A stretch of DNA of 64,000 nt, taken from assembly GCA_023053575.1 (NCBI GenBank), contig JAKZAP010000012.1, positions 9,672,230 through 9,736,229 of the forward strand. The letters run 5' to 3'. Source of the stretch: Branchinecta lynchi. Lineage: Eukaryota > Arthropoda > Branchiopoda > Anostraca > Branchinectidae. Shown here one piece after another: positions 10,501 through 20,566 of the stretch (the stretch's first letter is position 1; each line of letters starts with the position of its first letter). Under the pieces are notes generated by a model. The model was not told where the DNA came from and made no database searches. It saw only the letters and a program-made list of their open reading frames with translations. Position numbers and translations under genes: made by a program.

Positions 10501-11913
10501 TTTTTGGGATCCCAAAACGTAAGTGGAGGGATACCTATGACATCGCAAAAGTTGTCCGTCTGTCCGTCCGTCCGTCCGTCCGTCTGTAAGCACGATAACT
10601 CTCGAAGGGAATGAGATATTTTGATGAAACTTGGTGTGAGGGTTCGTTGGGTCGTCGGACCAGTCAAGTTCGTAGATGGGCTTTGTAGCTCTACATTTAG
10701 GGGTGGGGGAGGGGATTCAAATTAAGGGACAAACAAAATATTTTGAAACAGCTAATGTGATAGTCTATTATGGGGTAAGAAGACATGCTGCACACGATGG
10801 TGAAAACCATTTTGTCATCGGACAAGTAGTTCGCCCGGAATCCGGCCAAAACCGGAAAGTTTGTTGAAAGTAAAAGTTTTATTTGAAGTTGATTAAATGT
10901 TCGATTTAGAGGTAGGAAGACATGCTGAAGACGATGGTGAAAACTATTTTCTCGATGGACAAGTATTTCGCCCGGAATCCGGCCCAAACCGGAAAGTTTG
11001 TTGAAAGTAAAAGTTTTATTTGAAGTTGATTAAATGTTCGATTTAGAGGTAGGAAGACATGCTGAAGACGATGGTGAAAACTATTTTCTCGATGGACAAG
11101 TATTTCGCCCGGAATCCGGCCCAAACCGGAAAGTTTGTTGAAAGTAAAAGTTTTATTTGAAGTTGATTAAATGTTCGATTTAGAGGTAGGGAAACATGCT
11201 GAAGACGATGGTGAAAACTCTTTTCTCGACGGACAAGTATTTCGACCGGAATCCGGCCCAAACCGGAAAGTTTGTCAAAATTAAAAGTTTTATTTGGAGT
11301 TGATTAGATGTTCGATTTAGGGCAAGAAGACATGCTGAACACTTCTGTGAAAACAAGTTTCTACCCGGACATGTAGTTCGTCCGGAATCCGGCCAAAACC
11401 GGAAAACTGTTGGAAGTCAAAGTTTTATGTCTAGTTGATTAGATAAGCGATTTAGGGGTAAGAAGAGATGCTGAGTCCCTGTGTGACAATCGTATTTTAC
11501 CCCGACATATAGTTCGACCGCAATCGGGCTGGAATCGGAAAATTTGTTATAAGCTAAATTTCTATTTGAAGTTGATTAGATGTTCATTACTGGGGAAAGA
11601 AGATACCCTGATTTCGTCTTTGAGCTTTCTTTTTTCGCCGGGCAAGTAGTTCTGGAGTTCGGGCGGAACCGGGAAATTGGCAGGAAGTTTTCGTCAAAAC
11701 AGATATGACTTATAGGGGTAAACACACATGCTGAATCCAAATCTGAACTTGGTTTTCTCAGGTGATTAGCTATTTGGCCTTAATCTGTTTCTGAATTTTA
11801 ATTGTAAAAATGTTCAAGGAGTCTGGCGAAGACTGGATCTGGCTAAGACAAGACCCAGTTGTCTGGATCGGATATTGAATTTTTGGGATCCCATCGAAAC
11901 CTTTGGTCTTGTT
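10501..11913 (-). mobile_element. Family A element, copy 3
   Basis: An inverse copy of 8795-10085 with the same two ends and the same internal order. Its array has one more 137-bp unit (near-identical units start at about 10915, 11052 and 11189), so the core array changes length between copies. Together with copy 2 it makes a long inverted repeat with arms of about 1.3-1.4 kb. Confidence 0.7.
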
Positions 11914-12800
11914 TTTTAAGGCGGCTGCATCTCTCTGAATTACACTACTGTAGTAGTGTAAGAGCACTTAACGAATTTTAAGAGCATGCTTGGAGCTTGT
12001 GGAAGGTCATTTGCTAACGGGTACAACTGGTACAAGAAGTCACCTTCAAAACCTACAAAAAATAACAAAAAACGGTAGCTATGGTATTTGCTAGATCAAC
12101 CATTGGTGGTGACTGTTCTGGGTGAACAAACGACCTTGTCTTTGTAAATTTTCGAAATCTTGTCTTTGGAGCTTATTCAGGTCTTCTCCTTTTGACGCAC
12201 CATAGATCCGGAGCACGGCAAGTCTTGACTTCCCATGATCCAGATCGTTCACTTTTTGTGAAGTTTCGCAGTATGGAAGCATTTCAAACACTGGAACCAC
12301 AGTATTGACATCCGATCCTGGAGCAGTCCTGATAAATTCCTGTATTTTTTCTAAGGAGTGATTAACTTCTACATCCTCAACATTTACTTCCTTGTTCATC
12401 AGCTTCGTGTAAAACTTTTAAGTTCCAGGGTTTCCTCAGACTGTAGTCTTGGAAAGCAGAATAGCGTGTAGTGCAGCGTCAATCAGTATACAGCCACGTA
12501 GGCTATGGTTCTGGCGATCGCTTTTCCGTTGAGAGGTGAAAGACATCTCCAAGTACTGATTCCGAGTCCGAATGATTCATTCAAGACAGTCGGGCCACAT
12601 AGAAAATTGCACTTTTGGGAGAAATAGGTTGAAAAAATGACATTAACTTTTTTCTGGTGCTTGGTATGCCAAATCTGACCTCATTTTCGGCTTCAGCTTA
12701 GCATTTTGCATCAAAGTCGTGCTTCAATCCAAGGATAGCGGACAACAACGGAAATTCCATTTTTTTTTTTTTTTAACGGAAAAAATGTACTAAAAGCAAA
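11914..12800. other. Unassigned stretch with one gene-like frame
   Basis: Apart from the minus-strand frame at 12091-12399 (separate entry) I see no repeat or gene. A poly-A/T stretch lies at 12761-12785. Confidence 0.3.
12091..12399 (-). CDS. Unrecognised 102-residue frame, exon or relic
   Basis: The minus strand reads 102 codons from an ATG at 12399 to a stop at 12091-12093. Composition is balanced and hydrophilic, with acidic and Lys/Gln-rich segments (EDVEVNHSLEKIQEF, LQRQDFENLQRQG), unlike the low-complexity frames around it. A stop lies about 18 bases upstream of the ATG. I see no domain, signal peptide or membrane segment and do not recognise a family. It could be part of an old retroelement protein, a degraded gene, or an exon with splice sites I cannot place. 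It lies just beyond family A copy 3. No function can be given. Confidence 0.25.
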   Translation of the reverse strand: MNKEVNVEDVEVNHSLEKIQEFIRTAPGSDVNTVVPVFEMLPYCETSQKVNDLDHGKSRLAVLRIYGASKGEDLNKLQRQDFENLQRQGRLFTQNSHHQWLI

Positions 12801-12869
12801 AACACACTTATTTAAATATTCTTTGAGCCCAAGCTGACTTTGAAACATTTATTCAAACAATGTTTACAA

Positions 12870-12947
12870 CGGATACGTCAGCTATGATTCTTTATCAGCG
12901 ATATTTCGGCCCTTCTTGGCAAGAGTCCTCGTCAGGCTGTCAATCCT
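12870..12947 (-). ncRNA. Hammerhead-ribozyme-like motif (best copy)
   Basis: On the minus strand the order is: stem I strand (GGAT, loop, AGC), CTGACGA (the C3-A9 core, CUGANGA), stem II (GG-CTCTT / AAGAAGGGCC with a bulged A and one G-U), GAAA (G12-A15.1), a short stem III, ATA (U16.1 and A17, predicted cleavage after the A), then GCT and ATCC closing stem I. All core positions of a type-I hammerhead can be placed. Stem III is only about two pairs (A-U, U-A), as in the minimal hammerheads of Penelope-like elements. Activity is untested. Confidence 0.5.
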
Positions 12948-12997
12948 CTGGTTCAACTTCGATAACAGGTTTGTTTCCTTCCCCGAAGTTGAACCAG

Positions 12998-13075
12998 AGG
13001 ATTGACAGCCTGACGAGGACCCTTGCCAAGAAGGGCCGAAATATCGCTGATAAAGTACCATAGTTGACTTATCCG
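12998..13075 (+). ncRNA. Hammerhead-ribozyme-like motif
   Basis: The other arm of the 12846-13103 palindrome. CTGACGA at 13010-13016, stem II GGACCCTT/AAGAAGGGCC, GAAA at 13038-13041, predicted cleavage after TA at 13061-13062, and stem I closed by AGC/GTT (one wobble) and GGAT/ATCC. Same fold as the minus-strand copy. Confidence 0.5.
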
Positions 13076-13103
13076 TTGTAAACATTGTTTGAATAAACAC
13101 ACT

Positions 13104-13465
13104 TATTTTGCGTCGATCCAGGATATATGTTGTTCAACTGTTTTTTCTCTACAAGATAGTGTAAAAATAATTTCTGTTGCAATTTGTTTCGGGTCGACCT
13201 GTTTTAAGATGTCATTTTCCTATACTCTTGGAGGTATTGCTTTAATTGTGTCGAGTCTCAACAAAATGTGAAGATAAAAATCGCGGTTTGTTACTCGAAT
13301 TGGTTATTTTTTTAGATTCCGAAAGATAACATTAGAATTTTATTACTTTTTATCTGTACATTATCAACCGGACAAAAACCCCGAAATCAACAGGAAAATC
13401 CCGGGATCCTAGAAGCAAAATCCCGGAAATCCCCGAATCCCCATCAAATCTGCGTCACAAAAATA
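13104..13465. other. Unassigned spacer
   Basis: No coding frame recognised. 13360-13450 carries repeated TCCCGG/CCCCGAAAT motifs, perhaps a decayed MITE also seen near 15070-15100 (GGAATTCCGGGATAAATCCC). Confidence 0.25.
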
Positions 13466-15063
13466 ACAAGAGCTACGAGCTCATATGGCACTTGTTACGA
13501 GTAGGCACGGCTCGGTTATGTCAATGATATATCTAGTGTTTGCTAGGTGTCTTCCCACCAAGTTTCATCTCGATCCCTCCACTCATAGCGTTTTCCAATA
13601 TTTCCGGTTCTCCGCTCCAGCTCCCCCCAAAAGTCACCGGATCCGGTCCGGATTTTAAGTGGGTCGTCTGAGGCATGAGGTCTTTCCAAATATCAAGTTT
13701 CATCGAGATCCGGTCACCCGTTCAAAAGTTATAAATACCTCAATATTCCGGATTCCCCCTCCCTCCACTCCCCCAACAGTGCCCGAATCGGCTTGGTCAT
13801 GTCAATGATGTATCTAGTGTTTGCTAGGTGTCTTCCCACCAAGTTTCATCTCGATCCCTCCACTCATAGCGTTTCCCAAGATTTCCGGTTAACCCCTCCA
13901 GCTCCCCCAAAAGTCACCGGATCCGGTCCGGATTTTAAGTGGGTCGTCTGAGGCATGAGGCCTTTCCAAATATCAAGTTCAATCGAGATCCGATCACCCG
14001 TTCAAAAGCTATAAATACCTCAAGATTTCGGATTCCCCCTCCCTCCACTACCCCCACAGTGCCCGAATTGGCTCGGTTATGTCAATGATGTATCTTCACA
14101 CCAAGTTTCATCTCGATCCCTCCACTCACAGCGTTTCCCAAGATTTCCGGTTGCCCCCTCCAGCTCCCCCCAAAAGTCACCGGATCCGGTCCGGATTTTA
14201 AGTGGGTCGTCTGAGGCATGAGGTCGTTCCAAATATTAAGTTTCATCGAGATCCGGACACCCGTTAAAAAGTTATAAATACCTCAAGATTTCGGATTCCC
14301 CTCCCTCCACTCCCCCGACAGTGCCCGAATCGGCTCGGTCATGTCAATGATGTATCTAGTGTTTACTAGGTGTCTTCCCACCAAGTTTCATCTCGATCCC
14401 TCCACTCATAGCGTTTCCCAAGATTTCCGGTTGCCCCCTCCAGCTCCCCCCAAAAGTTACCGGATCCGGTCCGGATTTTAAGTGGGTCGTCTGAGGCATG
14501 AGGTCGTTCCAAATATCAAGTTTCATCGAGATCCGGTCACCCGTTCAAAAGTTATAAATACCTCAATATTCCGGATTCCCCCTCCCTCCACTCCTCCGAC
14601 AGTGACCGAATCGGATCGGTCATGTCAATGACGTATCTTGTGTTTTCTAGGTGTCTTCCCACCAAGTTTCATCTCGATCCCTCCACTCATAGCGTATCCC
14701 AAGATTTCCGGTTGCCCCCTCCAGCCCCCCCCCCCCCCAAAAGTCACTGGATCCGGTCCGGATTTTAAATGGGTTGTCTGAGGCATGAGGTCTTTCCAAA
14801 TATCAAGTTTCATCGAGATCCGATCACCCGTTCAAAAGTTATAAATACCTCAAGATTCCGGATTCCCCCTCCCTCCACTCCCCCCACGGTGCTCGGATCG
14901 GGGAAGTGACTATTTCCAACTTAATCATTTGGGGTCCCTGATACGCCTGCCAAGTTTTATCGTCCTAGCTTATGTGGAAGTGCCCGAACTAGCAAAACCT
15001 GGACAGACCGACAGACCGACGGATGGACAGAAATTGCGATCGCTATATGGCACTTGCCCGAAT
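13466..15063 (+). mobile_element. Family B Helitron-like element, copy 2
   Basis: Left end ACAAGAGCTACGAGCTC then CATATGGCACTTGTT. Core repeats start near 13778, 14059, 14321 and 14601 (spacing about 262-281 bp), each with ATGTCAATGATGTATCT, CCACCAAGTTTCATCTCGAT and CACCGGATCCGGTCCGG. It ends with a CGAC/GGAC microsatellite (15002-15030) and GCGATCGCTATATGG CACTTG. The second arm of the 3' hairpin is missing, so the 3' end looks damaged. No protein-coding capacity. It faces copy 3 across about 365 bases. Confidence 0.6.
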
Positions 15064-15374
15064 AAAAATCGGAATTCCGGGATAAATCCCACCCTTGGCA
15101 ACCATGGCCGGGGGAATAGTACAGTCAAAAGTAGAGTAAACAGGTTCCAGAAGAAAATCGCGAAGAATTAGAAATAAAGGAAAAATAAAGCAAACAGAAG
15201 ATCGGGGTTTGAGAAGCAAACAGTATTAAGTTTTCGAGAAACCTAGTAGTGAGTTATAGATAGGATCCCCTATACTTCCTAAAACCTAGACTAAATCCAG
15301 CTAAACCCTCATGAAGCGCAGCTTTGAGCGTGCTCCACCTTTCTATCAATAAAGATCATTTTAATGTCAATCTA
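15064..15374. other. Spacer between family B copies
   Basis: No gene. The last part (CAATAAAGATCA..TCAATCTA, about 15345-15374) also precedes the family D copy at 17731, so D is probably embedded in an older repeat here. Confidence 0.3.
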
Positions 15375-15428
15375 AAGGCGTATTCTCGCCGTTCCCCGAG
15401 GACTCCACTTGAGGAGTCCCGGCGTTTT
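15375..15428 (+). mobile_element. Family D MITE, left part (split by family B)
   Basis: AAGGCGTATTCTCGCCG TTCCCCGAGGACTCC ... GGCGTTTT matches the left end of the intact copy 37490-37888. The rest of this copy lies at 17125-17484. Confidence 0.65.
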
Positions 15429-17124
15429 TATGGGACTTGCCTTACGGCCAAGTGCCATATACCGATCACATTTCCGTCGGTCGGTCGGTCAGTCCGGTGT
15501 TTGCGAGTTAGGGTACTTCCAGATATGCTAGGACCATGAAACTTGGCAGGCATATCAAGGACCCGACCAAACTAAGTTGGAAATAGTCACTTTCCCGATC
15601 CGACCATCTTGGGGGGGGGGAGGGGGAGGTGGTGGAATCCGGAAACTAGGGACATTCATAACTTTCGAACGGGTGATCGGATCATAATGAAACCTAATAT
15701 TTGGAAAGATCTCGTGTCTCAGGTGTCTCATTCGGACCGGATCCGATGGATCTGGGGGGAGTCGGAGGGAGGAACCGGAAATTGTGTGAAACTCTCAAAG
15801 TGGAGCGATCGGGTTGAGACTTGGTGGTAAGAACAAGCTCAAGCTCTAGATACATCACTGACAGAACTGGACCGGATTCGGACACTGTGGGGGGAGTTGG
15901 AGGGGGGTTCAGGAATTCCGCCAATCCGTAGTTAATGTACTTCCAGGTGGGCTAGGACGATAAAACTTGGCAGGCGCATCAGGTACCCGACCAAACTAAC
16001 TTGGAAACAGTCACTTGCCCGATCCGACTATCGTGGGGGGAGGGGGAGTTGGCGGAATCCGGAAAATAGGGACATGCATAACTTTCGACGACTGATCGGA
16101 TCTTAATGAAACTTGATGTCTGGAAATATCTCGTGTCTCAGATGTCTCATTTCAAGTCCGGACCTATCCGACGAATCTGGGGTGGGGGGTCGGAGGGGAG
16201 GACCGGAAATCGTGTGAAACTCTCTGAGTGGAGCGATCGGGATGAAACTTGGTGCGAAGAACAAGCACATGCTCTAGATAAATCTCTGACAGGACTGGAT
16301 TCGGACACTGTGGGGGGAGATGGGCGGTGGTACCAGAATTCCGGCGATCCGTAGTTAATGTACTTCCAGGTGGGCTAGGACGATACAACTTGGCAGGCAC
16401 CTCAGGGACCCGACCAGATTAACTTGGAAATTGTCACTTGCCCGATCGGACCATCGTTGGGGAGGGAAGGTGGCGGAATCCGGAAAATGGGGACATGCAT
16501 AACTTTCGAACGGGTGATCGGATTTTAATGAAACTTGATGGAAAGATCTAGTGTCTCAGCTGTCTCTTTCAGGTCCGGAGCGGATCCGACGAATCTGGGG
16601 GGGGGGGAGTCGGAGGGGAGAACCGGACATCTTGTGACACGGATATAGTGGAGCGATCAGGATGAAAATTGTACACACAAGTCCTAGGTGCATCAGTGAC
16701 AGAATCGGACCGGATTCGGGTACCGAGGGGGGGGGGCTGTAGGGGGTGTCCGGAATTCCGATGATTGTGAGTAAGGTACTTTCAGATGTGCTAGGACGAT
16801 AAAACTATGCTGGAGCATTAGAAACTTGACATCATTGACATCACAAAAAAATACTTTAAGCAAAATTTACTTTTCACGATCGCCATGAGCACATGATCCT
16901 TTTTGCCTCAAGCGTTTTGCTTAGAAATTAATTTTTAGCACCCTTAAAGTGCACGTCTCAAACGAAAAGTAAAAAAAAATAAAAAAAAAATTTACCATCA
17001 CTTCCACCCTCTGACCCAGCCTAGCGAGTTGGCGCATCTTACGGAAAAGGAAAAAAAAATACTTTTGACCATCACTTCCATTCGACCAAGCCTTGCAAGT
17101 GCCATATGAGCTTCCAGCTCTTGT
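15429..17124 (-). mobile_element. Family B Helitron-like element, copy 3
   Basis: Reads on the minus strand from ACAAGAGCTGGAAGCTC (17124) through core repeats, a CGAC microsatellite (15476-15492) and a 3' hairpin (CACTTGG / GGCAAGTC) to CCATA at 15429. It is inserted in a family D MITE. Uninterrupted D copies at about 17765 and 19682 show GACAAACAAAAACGC (minus or plus strand respectively), and removing 15429-17124 restores this exactly. Insertion therefore left no target duplication. Core units are about 420 bp (poly-G blocks near 15611, 16035 and 16455). Confidence 0.65.
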
Positions 17125-17484
17125 TGTTTGTCCAGGGGAGTCACACCCCGCCTTCTCGCGAGTCCCCACGGACGGGGAATGCCAGGATTATCATTAATAT
17201 CGTCAAAAGGACTCCCTCTCAGATTCGGAGGGGAATCAGTTTTTGCTGGTGTTGTTGCAATCTAAAATTAATTGAAAACAATCAGACTAAACAAAACAAA
17301 AAATAAAGTGCATCCAGACTAATTTCGTCAACTGCATTTTTTTTTCGAACAAAATCCGTTTTGAAAGTATTCCTGGTGTTCTCGCTGTTTTCTGTACGCG
17401 GAGTCCGTGTGGAGTGACTCCCTTTATTCTCGCCGTTCCCTTCGATTTCCCGAGGAGTCCTTGGAGATCGCCGAGAATACTCTA
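17125..17484 (+). mobile_element. Family D MITE, right part
   Basis: Continues 15375-15428: TTGTCCAGGGGAGTCAC, TTCTCGCGAGTCCCCACGG, an AT-rich middle and the right end GAGAATACTCT. It is more diverged than the other D copies. Confidence 0.6.
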
Positions 17485-17730
17485 GATGACTATCTCTCCT
17501 TGCCGATGCAAAATCTCCGGCCTCTCCGGGTATCTAGCGGAAGAAAGGCAGAAGTGGTGTCACAAATGCTGCCATAGATCGCGGTGATTGATTGACATAG
17601 GATCCGAGTCGTTGAATCTGAGTCGTACGGACACGCTTACTCCCTCTTCCTGAGGATCGCTGGCGTGTTGTGGACTTAGTCATATAGAGTATACGCCTTA
17701 CGGCTCATAGCAATAAAGAACAGTCAATCT
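17485..17730. other. Spacer between family D copies
   Basis: No gene recognised; ends with CAATAAAGAA CAGTCAATCT, the same sequence type that precedes the D copy at 15375. Confidence 0.3.
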
Positions 17731-18129
17731 AAGGCGTACTCTCGCCGTTCCCCGAGTCCGAGTCCCTGCGTTTTTGTTTGTCCCGGGGACTCACTTCCTT
17801 TATTCTCGCGAGTCCCCACGGACGGGGAATGCTCCAGTTATCATCACCATCATCAGAAAAGACTCCCTTTCAGATTTGGAGGGGAATTACTTTTTGATGG
17901 TCTTGGTGCAATATAAAACTATTTAAAAACAATCAGAATAGACGAAACCAAAAATAAAAAGGATCCAGACTAATTTCGTCAACTGCATATTTTTTTTTTC
18001 GAACAAAATCCGTTTTGGAAGCAATCCCCGTGTTCTCGCTGTTTTCTGTACGCGGAGAATGACTCCCTCTATTCTCGCAGTTCTCTTGGATTCCCCCAGG
18101 AGTCCTCTGGGAACGGCGAGAATACGCCT
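17731..18129 (+). mobile_element. Family D MITE, complete copy
   Basis: About 399 bp with terminal inverted repeats AAGGCGTACTCTCGCCGTTC / GAACGGCGAGAATACGCC. The AT-rich centre is shared with 19313-19715 and 37490-37888. No coding capacity. Confidence 0.65.
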
Positions 18130-18132
18130 CTT

Positions 18133-18375
18133 GCAAAAAGTTAAGCCGCTGACCGTTCCAGCCTTCTAGAAATAGTTACTAATAGTAACTATCTGCTTAC
18201 CACGCTCGGGAGCGTCGTAAGCGTGGTAACTACGTATTTCCGTAACATGATTGGTCGGATTCGCCCGTGGCATGATATCCTGCTGAAATTGAAAAATCTT
18301 TCCAGCCTTGGCGGCCAAAAGCCAGAATTCGTGACGTCATGCGTAGTAAGTACGGTTAGTAGGGTCGAATGCGCT
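18133..18375 (-). mobile_element. Family C MITE, truncated
   Basis: Matches copies 30548-30852 and 18770-19054 but lacks about the first 55 bases, replaced by the end of the neighbouring D element. Typical blocks: GACCGTTCCAGCCTT, TAGTTACTAATAGTAACTAT, GATTGGTCGGATTCGCCC, GTGACGTCATGCGTAGTA. Confidence 0.6.
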
Positions 18376-18540
18376 CTTTAAGTCGTTTTCGTCTGGTTGG
18401 CGACCGATTCAAATCTGCCAGATGCAAATCTACCAACCAATCTGCCAGAAATGACCCCTTCCCCCATGTTGTCGACCAGCCGGTAAAAAAATTGACTAGA
18501 GATTGGCAGAAATTGACTAGAAATTGGCAGAGATGCGGAG
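18376..18540. other. Inverted-repeat spacer
   Basis: Short self-complementary words (CAAATCTGCCAG / TTGGCAG, GATTGGCAG) between two family C fragments. No gene. Confidence 0.3.
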
Positions 18541-18698
18541 TTACTACGCTTACCACGCTCCCGAACATGGTAAGCAAATAGTAACTATTAGTTACTATTT
18601 CGAGAAGGTTGGAACGGTCAGCGTAGTAACTTTTCGTGAGGATGGAACGGAAATGTAACTAATAGTGACTATTGTTAAAAGGGTGGAACACGTTCCGT
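18541..18698 (+). mobile_element. Family C MITE, right half
   Basis: Matches the right half of 25681-25985 (GTTACTACGCTTACCACG ... GGGTGGAACACG). It faces the truncated copy at 18133-18375, so the two may be remains of one rearranged element. Confidence 0.55.
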
Positions 18699-18769
18699 GT
18701 CTTCCTCTCGTCTGCAGGTACCCATTCTGCATCGGAAGGGAGAGCTAGTCATCAAGTGTATCTCTCTAT

Positions 18770-19054
18770 GAGTGTGTCCCACCCTTCTACAAATAGTAAC
18801 TATTAGTTACTATTTCCGTTCCAGCCTCACCAAAAGTTACTACGCTGACCGTTCCAACCTTCTCGAAATAGTAACTAATAGTAACTATTTGCTTACCACG
18901 CTCGGGAGCGTAGTAACTACGGATCTCTGTAACGTGATTGGTCGGATTCGCCCGCGGCATGATATTCTATAGAAAAATCGTTCCAGCCACGGCAAAAAGC
19001 CAGATCTCCTGACGTCATGCGTAGTAACTACGGTAAGTAGGATGGAACACGCTC
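18770..19054 (-). mobile_element. Family C MITE, complete copy
   Basis: A 285-bp element with ends GAGTGTGTCCCACCCTTCT and AGTAGGATGGAACACGCTC (imperfect inverted repeats). TAT flanks both sides (18767-18769 and 19055-19057), a possible 3-bp duplication. The interior is full of short palindromes such as TAGTAACTATTAGTTACTA. Non-coding. Confidence 0.6.
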
Positions 19055-19069
19055 TATAAGAGAGATTGC

Positions 19070-19290
19070 ACCCTACCCGACGAAAACGGATATTGCTACT
19101 CCATCATCACGGGATCATAACAAAAACATTTAGCATTGGGAGGTATAGGACTTTCCACTTTGAAATTAAATTATCGGCGTCTTACCATCATTCTGAGCCA
19201 GGGACTTGCTGGAAATGTTAATTGGGCTATTCCTTAACCGTATAATTCTATTTTTGCAAAAGAGTTTCCATGGAAGTAAGAGCTGTGCGT
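19070..19290 (+). repeat. Left arm of a long inverted repeat
   Basis: This stretch (CCCGACGAAAACGGA ... TAGGACTTTCCACTTTGAAAT ... AAAGAGTTTCCATGGAAGTA) is mirrored at 19765-19975. The family D copy 19313-19715 lies between the arms, so a D element probably jumped into a pre-existing inverted-repeat transposon. Confidence 0.55.
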
Positions 19291-19312
19291 GTGAAGTAAG
19301 AGATGTGTCATA

Positions 19313-19715
19313 AGGCATATTCTCGCCGTTCCCCGAGGACTCCTCGGGGAATCGAAAAGAACTGCGAGAATGGAGGGAGTCACCCCACGAGGACTCCGCG
19401 TACAGAAATAGCGAGAACACGGGGAATGCTTCCAAAATGGATTTTGTTCGAAAAAGTAATATGCAGTTAACGAAATTAGTCGGGATCCACTTTATTTTTG
19501 GTTTCGTTTATTCTGATTGTTTTTCATTAATTTACATTGCACCAACACCACCAAAATTGATTCCCCTCCGAATCTGAAAGGGAGTCCTTATTGATGATCG
19601 TGATGATAATCGGAGCATTCCCCGTCCGTGGGGACTCGCGAGAATACGGGGAGTGAGTCCCCGGGACAAACAAAAACGCGGGGACTCCTCAAGTGGGAAC
19701 GGCGAGAATACGCCT
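19313..19715 (-). mobile_element. Family D MITE inside an inverted repeat
   Basis: Ends AGGCATATTCTCGCCGTTCC / GGAACGGCGAGAATACGCCT. ATA flanks both sides (19310-19312, 19716-19718), a candidate 3-bp duplication. The uninterrupted block CGGGACAAACAAAAACGC at about 19669-19686 is one of the empty sites that date the family B insertion at 15429. Confidence 0.65.
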
Positions 19716-19764
19716 ATAATTGACCAATAGGACGAGACTACGTGCTGGTTTACAAACTTTGACG

Positions 19765-19975
19765 CCTTCAAATTCTTACTTCCATGGAAACTCTTTCGCA
19801 AAAATAGAAATATACGGTTAAGAATAGCCCAATTAATATTTCCAGCAAGTTCCTGGCTCAAAGGATGACAAAACGCCGATAATTTAATTTCAAAGTTGAA
19901 AGTCCTATACTTCCTAATGTTAAATTTTTTCGTTACGATCCCGTCCGTTTTTGTATGAGGCAATCTCTCTAATCT
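19765..19975 (-). repeat. Right arm of the long inverted repeat
   Basis: Inverse copy of 19070-19290 (TACTTCCATGGAAACTCTTT ... AATTTCAAAGTTGAAAGTCC ... GATCCCGTCCG). Confidence 0.55.
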
Positions 19976-20513
19976 CTCTTATATTTTATACTCCGCTGTT
20001 ACGCAAAAAGCGGGTCATAAATAAATAAATAAATAAATAAAAAATAAAATATGGCAACACTGTTGGACGCTTCGGCCTTCGCAAAATATTCAACTTCAGT
20101 GAACGTGCTAGGGAAAAAAAAGTAAGTGGGGATTTTGTGATCTGTGATAAGTGTCATCCAGGTGTCGTCAGTAACTTCATTACTTTCTCTGTTTATAATA
20201 GCCGCATTCTTAGTAAAATTCCATTTTCCTTATGCCATTCTCCATTCTGCCTATACATACAAGCCCACTTTGTTGAATGAGTTTCAAACTCATTCCTGAC
20301 TCGTTCACCATTAAGGTTGTTCCAAAAAATGCCTAATGCTTGTGAATGCTTGGGGGCTATTGGGGCTATTAACTGCAAAATCAGCATTTGCGCATGATAA
20401 TACCCTTTTTGTCCAACTCAACTGCTGCAGTTAAGGAATACAATTTTATGGTCAGCTACACCTATTGTGTTGAGAAGATGTGTTTATTAAAAACAAATTG
20501 TAACAAACATAGA
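19976..20513. other. Retroposon-like tail and unassigned sequence
   Basis: TACTCCGCTGTTACGCAAAA AGCGGGTCATAAATAAAT followed by (AAAT)n at about 20016-20045 matches the 3' end at 41326-41362, so it is probably a retroposon tail. The rest (20050-20513) has no recognised feature. Confidence 0.4.
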
Positions 20514-20566
20514 TATTCCTTCAGCCCAAGTTGACTGCGAATCATATTTGATGGTGCAAAACGGAA
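20514..20566. repeat. Family E outer-end fragment
   Basis: TTCAGCCCAAGTTGACTGCG AATCATATTTGATGGTGCA: the outer end of the family E repeats at 28795-28830 and 46918-46970, without the ribozyme core. Confidence 0.45.

Larger units (their letters stand above)
12846..13103. repeat. Family E palindrome (Penelope-like end), 258 bp
   Basis: A near-perfect inverted repeat. TTTATTCAAACAATGTTTAC ACGGATACGTCAGC on the left is mirrored by TTATCCGTTGTAAACATTG TTTGAATAAA on the right, and the centre mirrors GGTTCAACTTC / GAAGTTGAACC. Each arm carries one hammerhead-like core, in opposite orientation. A single-arm relative lies at 54738-54872 with the same outer sequence (AATATTCTTTGAGCCCAAGC). Ribozyme-bearing terminal repeats in inverted pairs are known from Penelope-like elements; that assignment is inferred. 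Confidence 0.6.

Noticed and set aside
9454..11261. Recurring frames such as MGRIPGEILVRREN in many places
   Set aside because: They are the family A 137-bp core read through; the unit length is not a multiple of three and the frames stop within two units.
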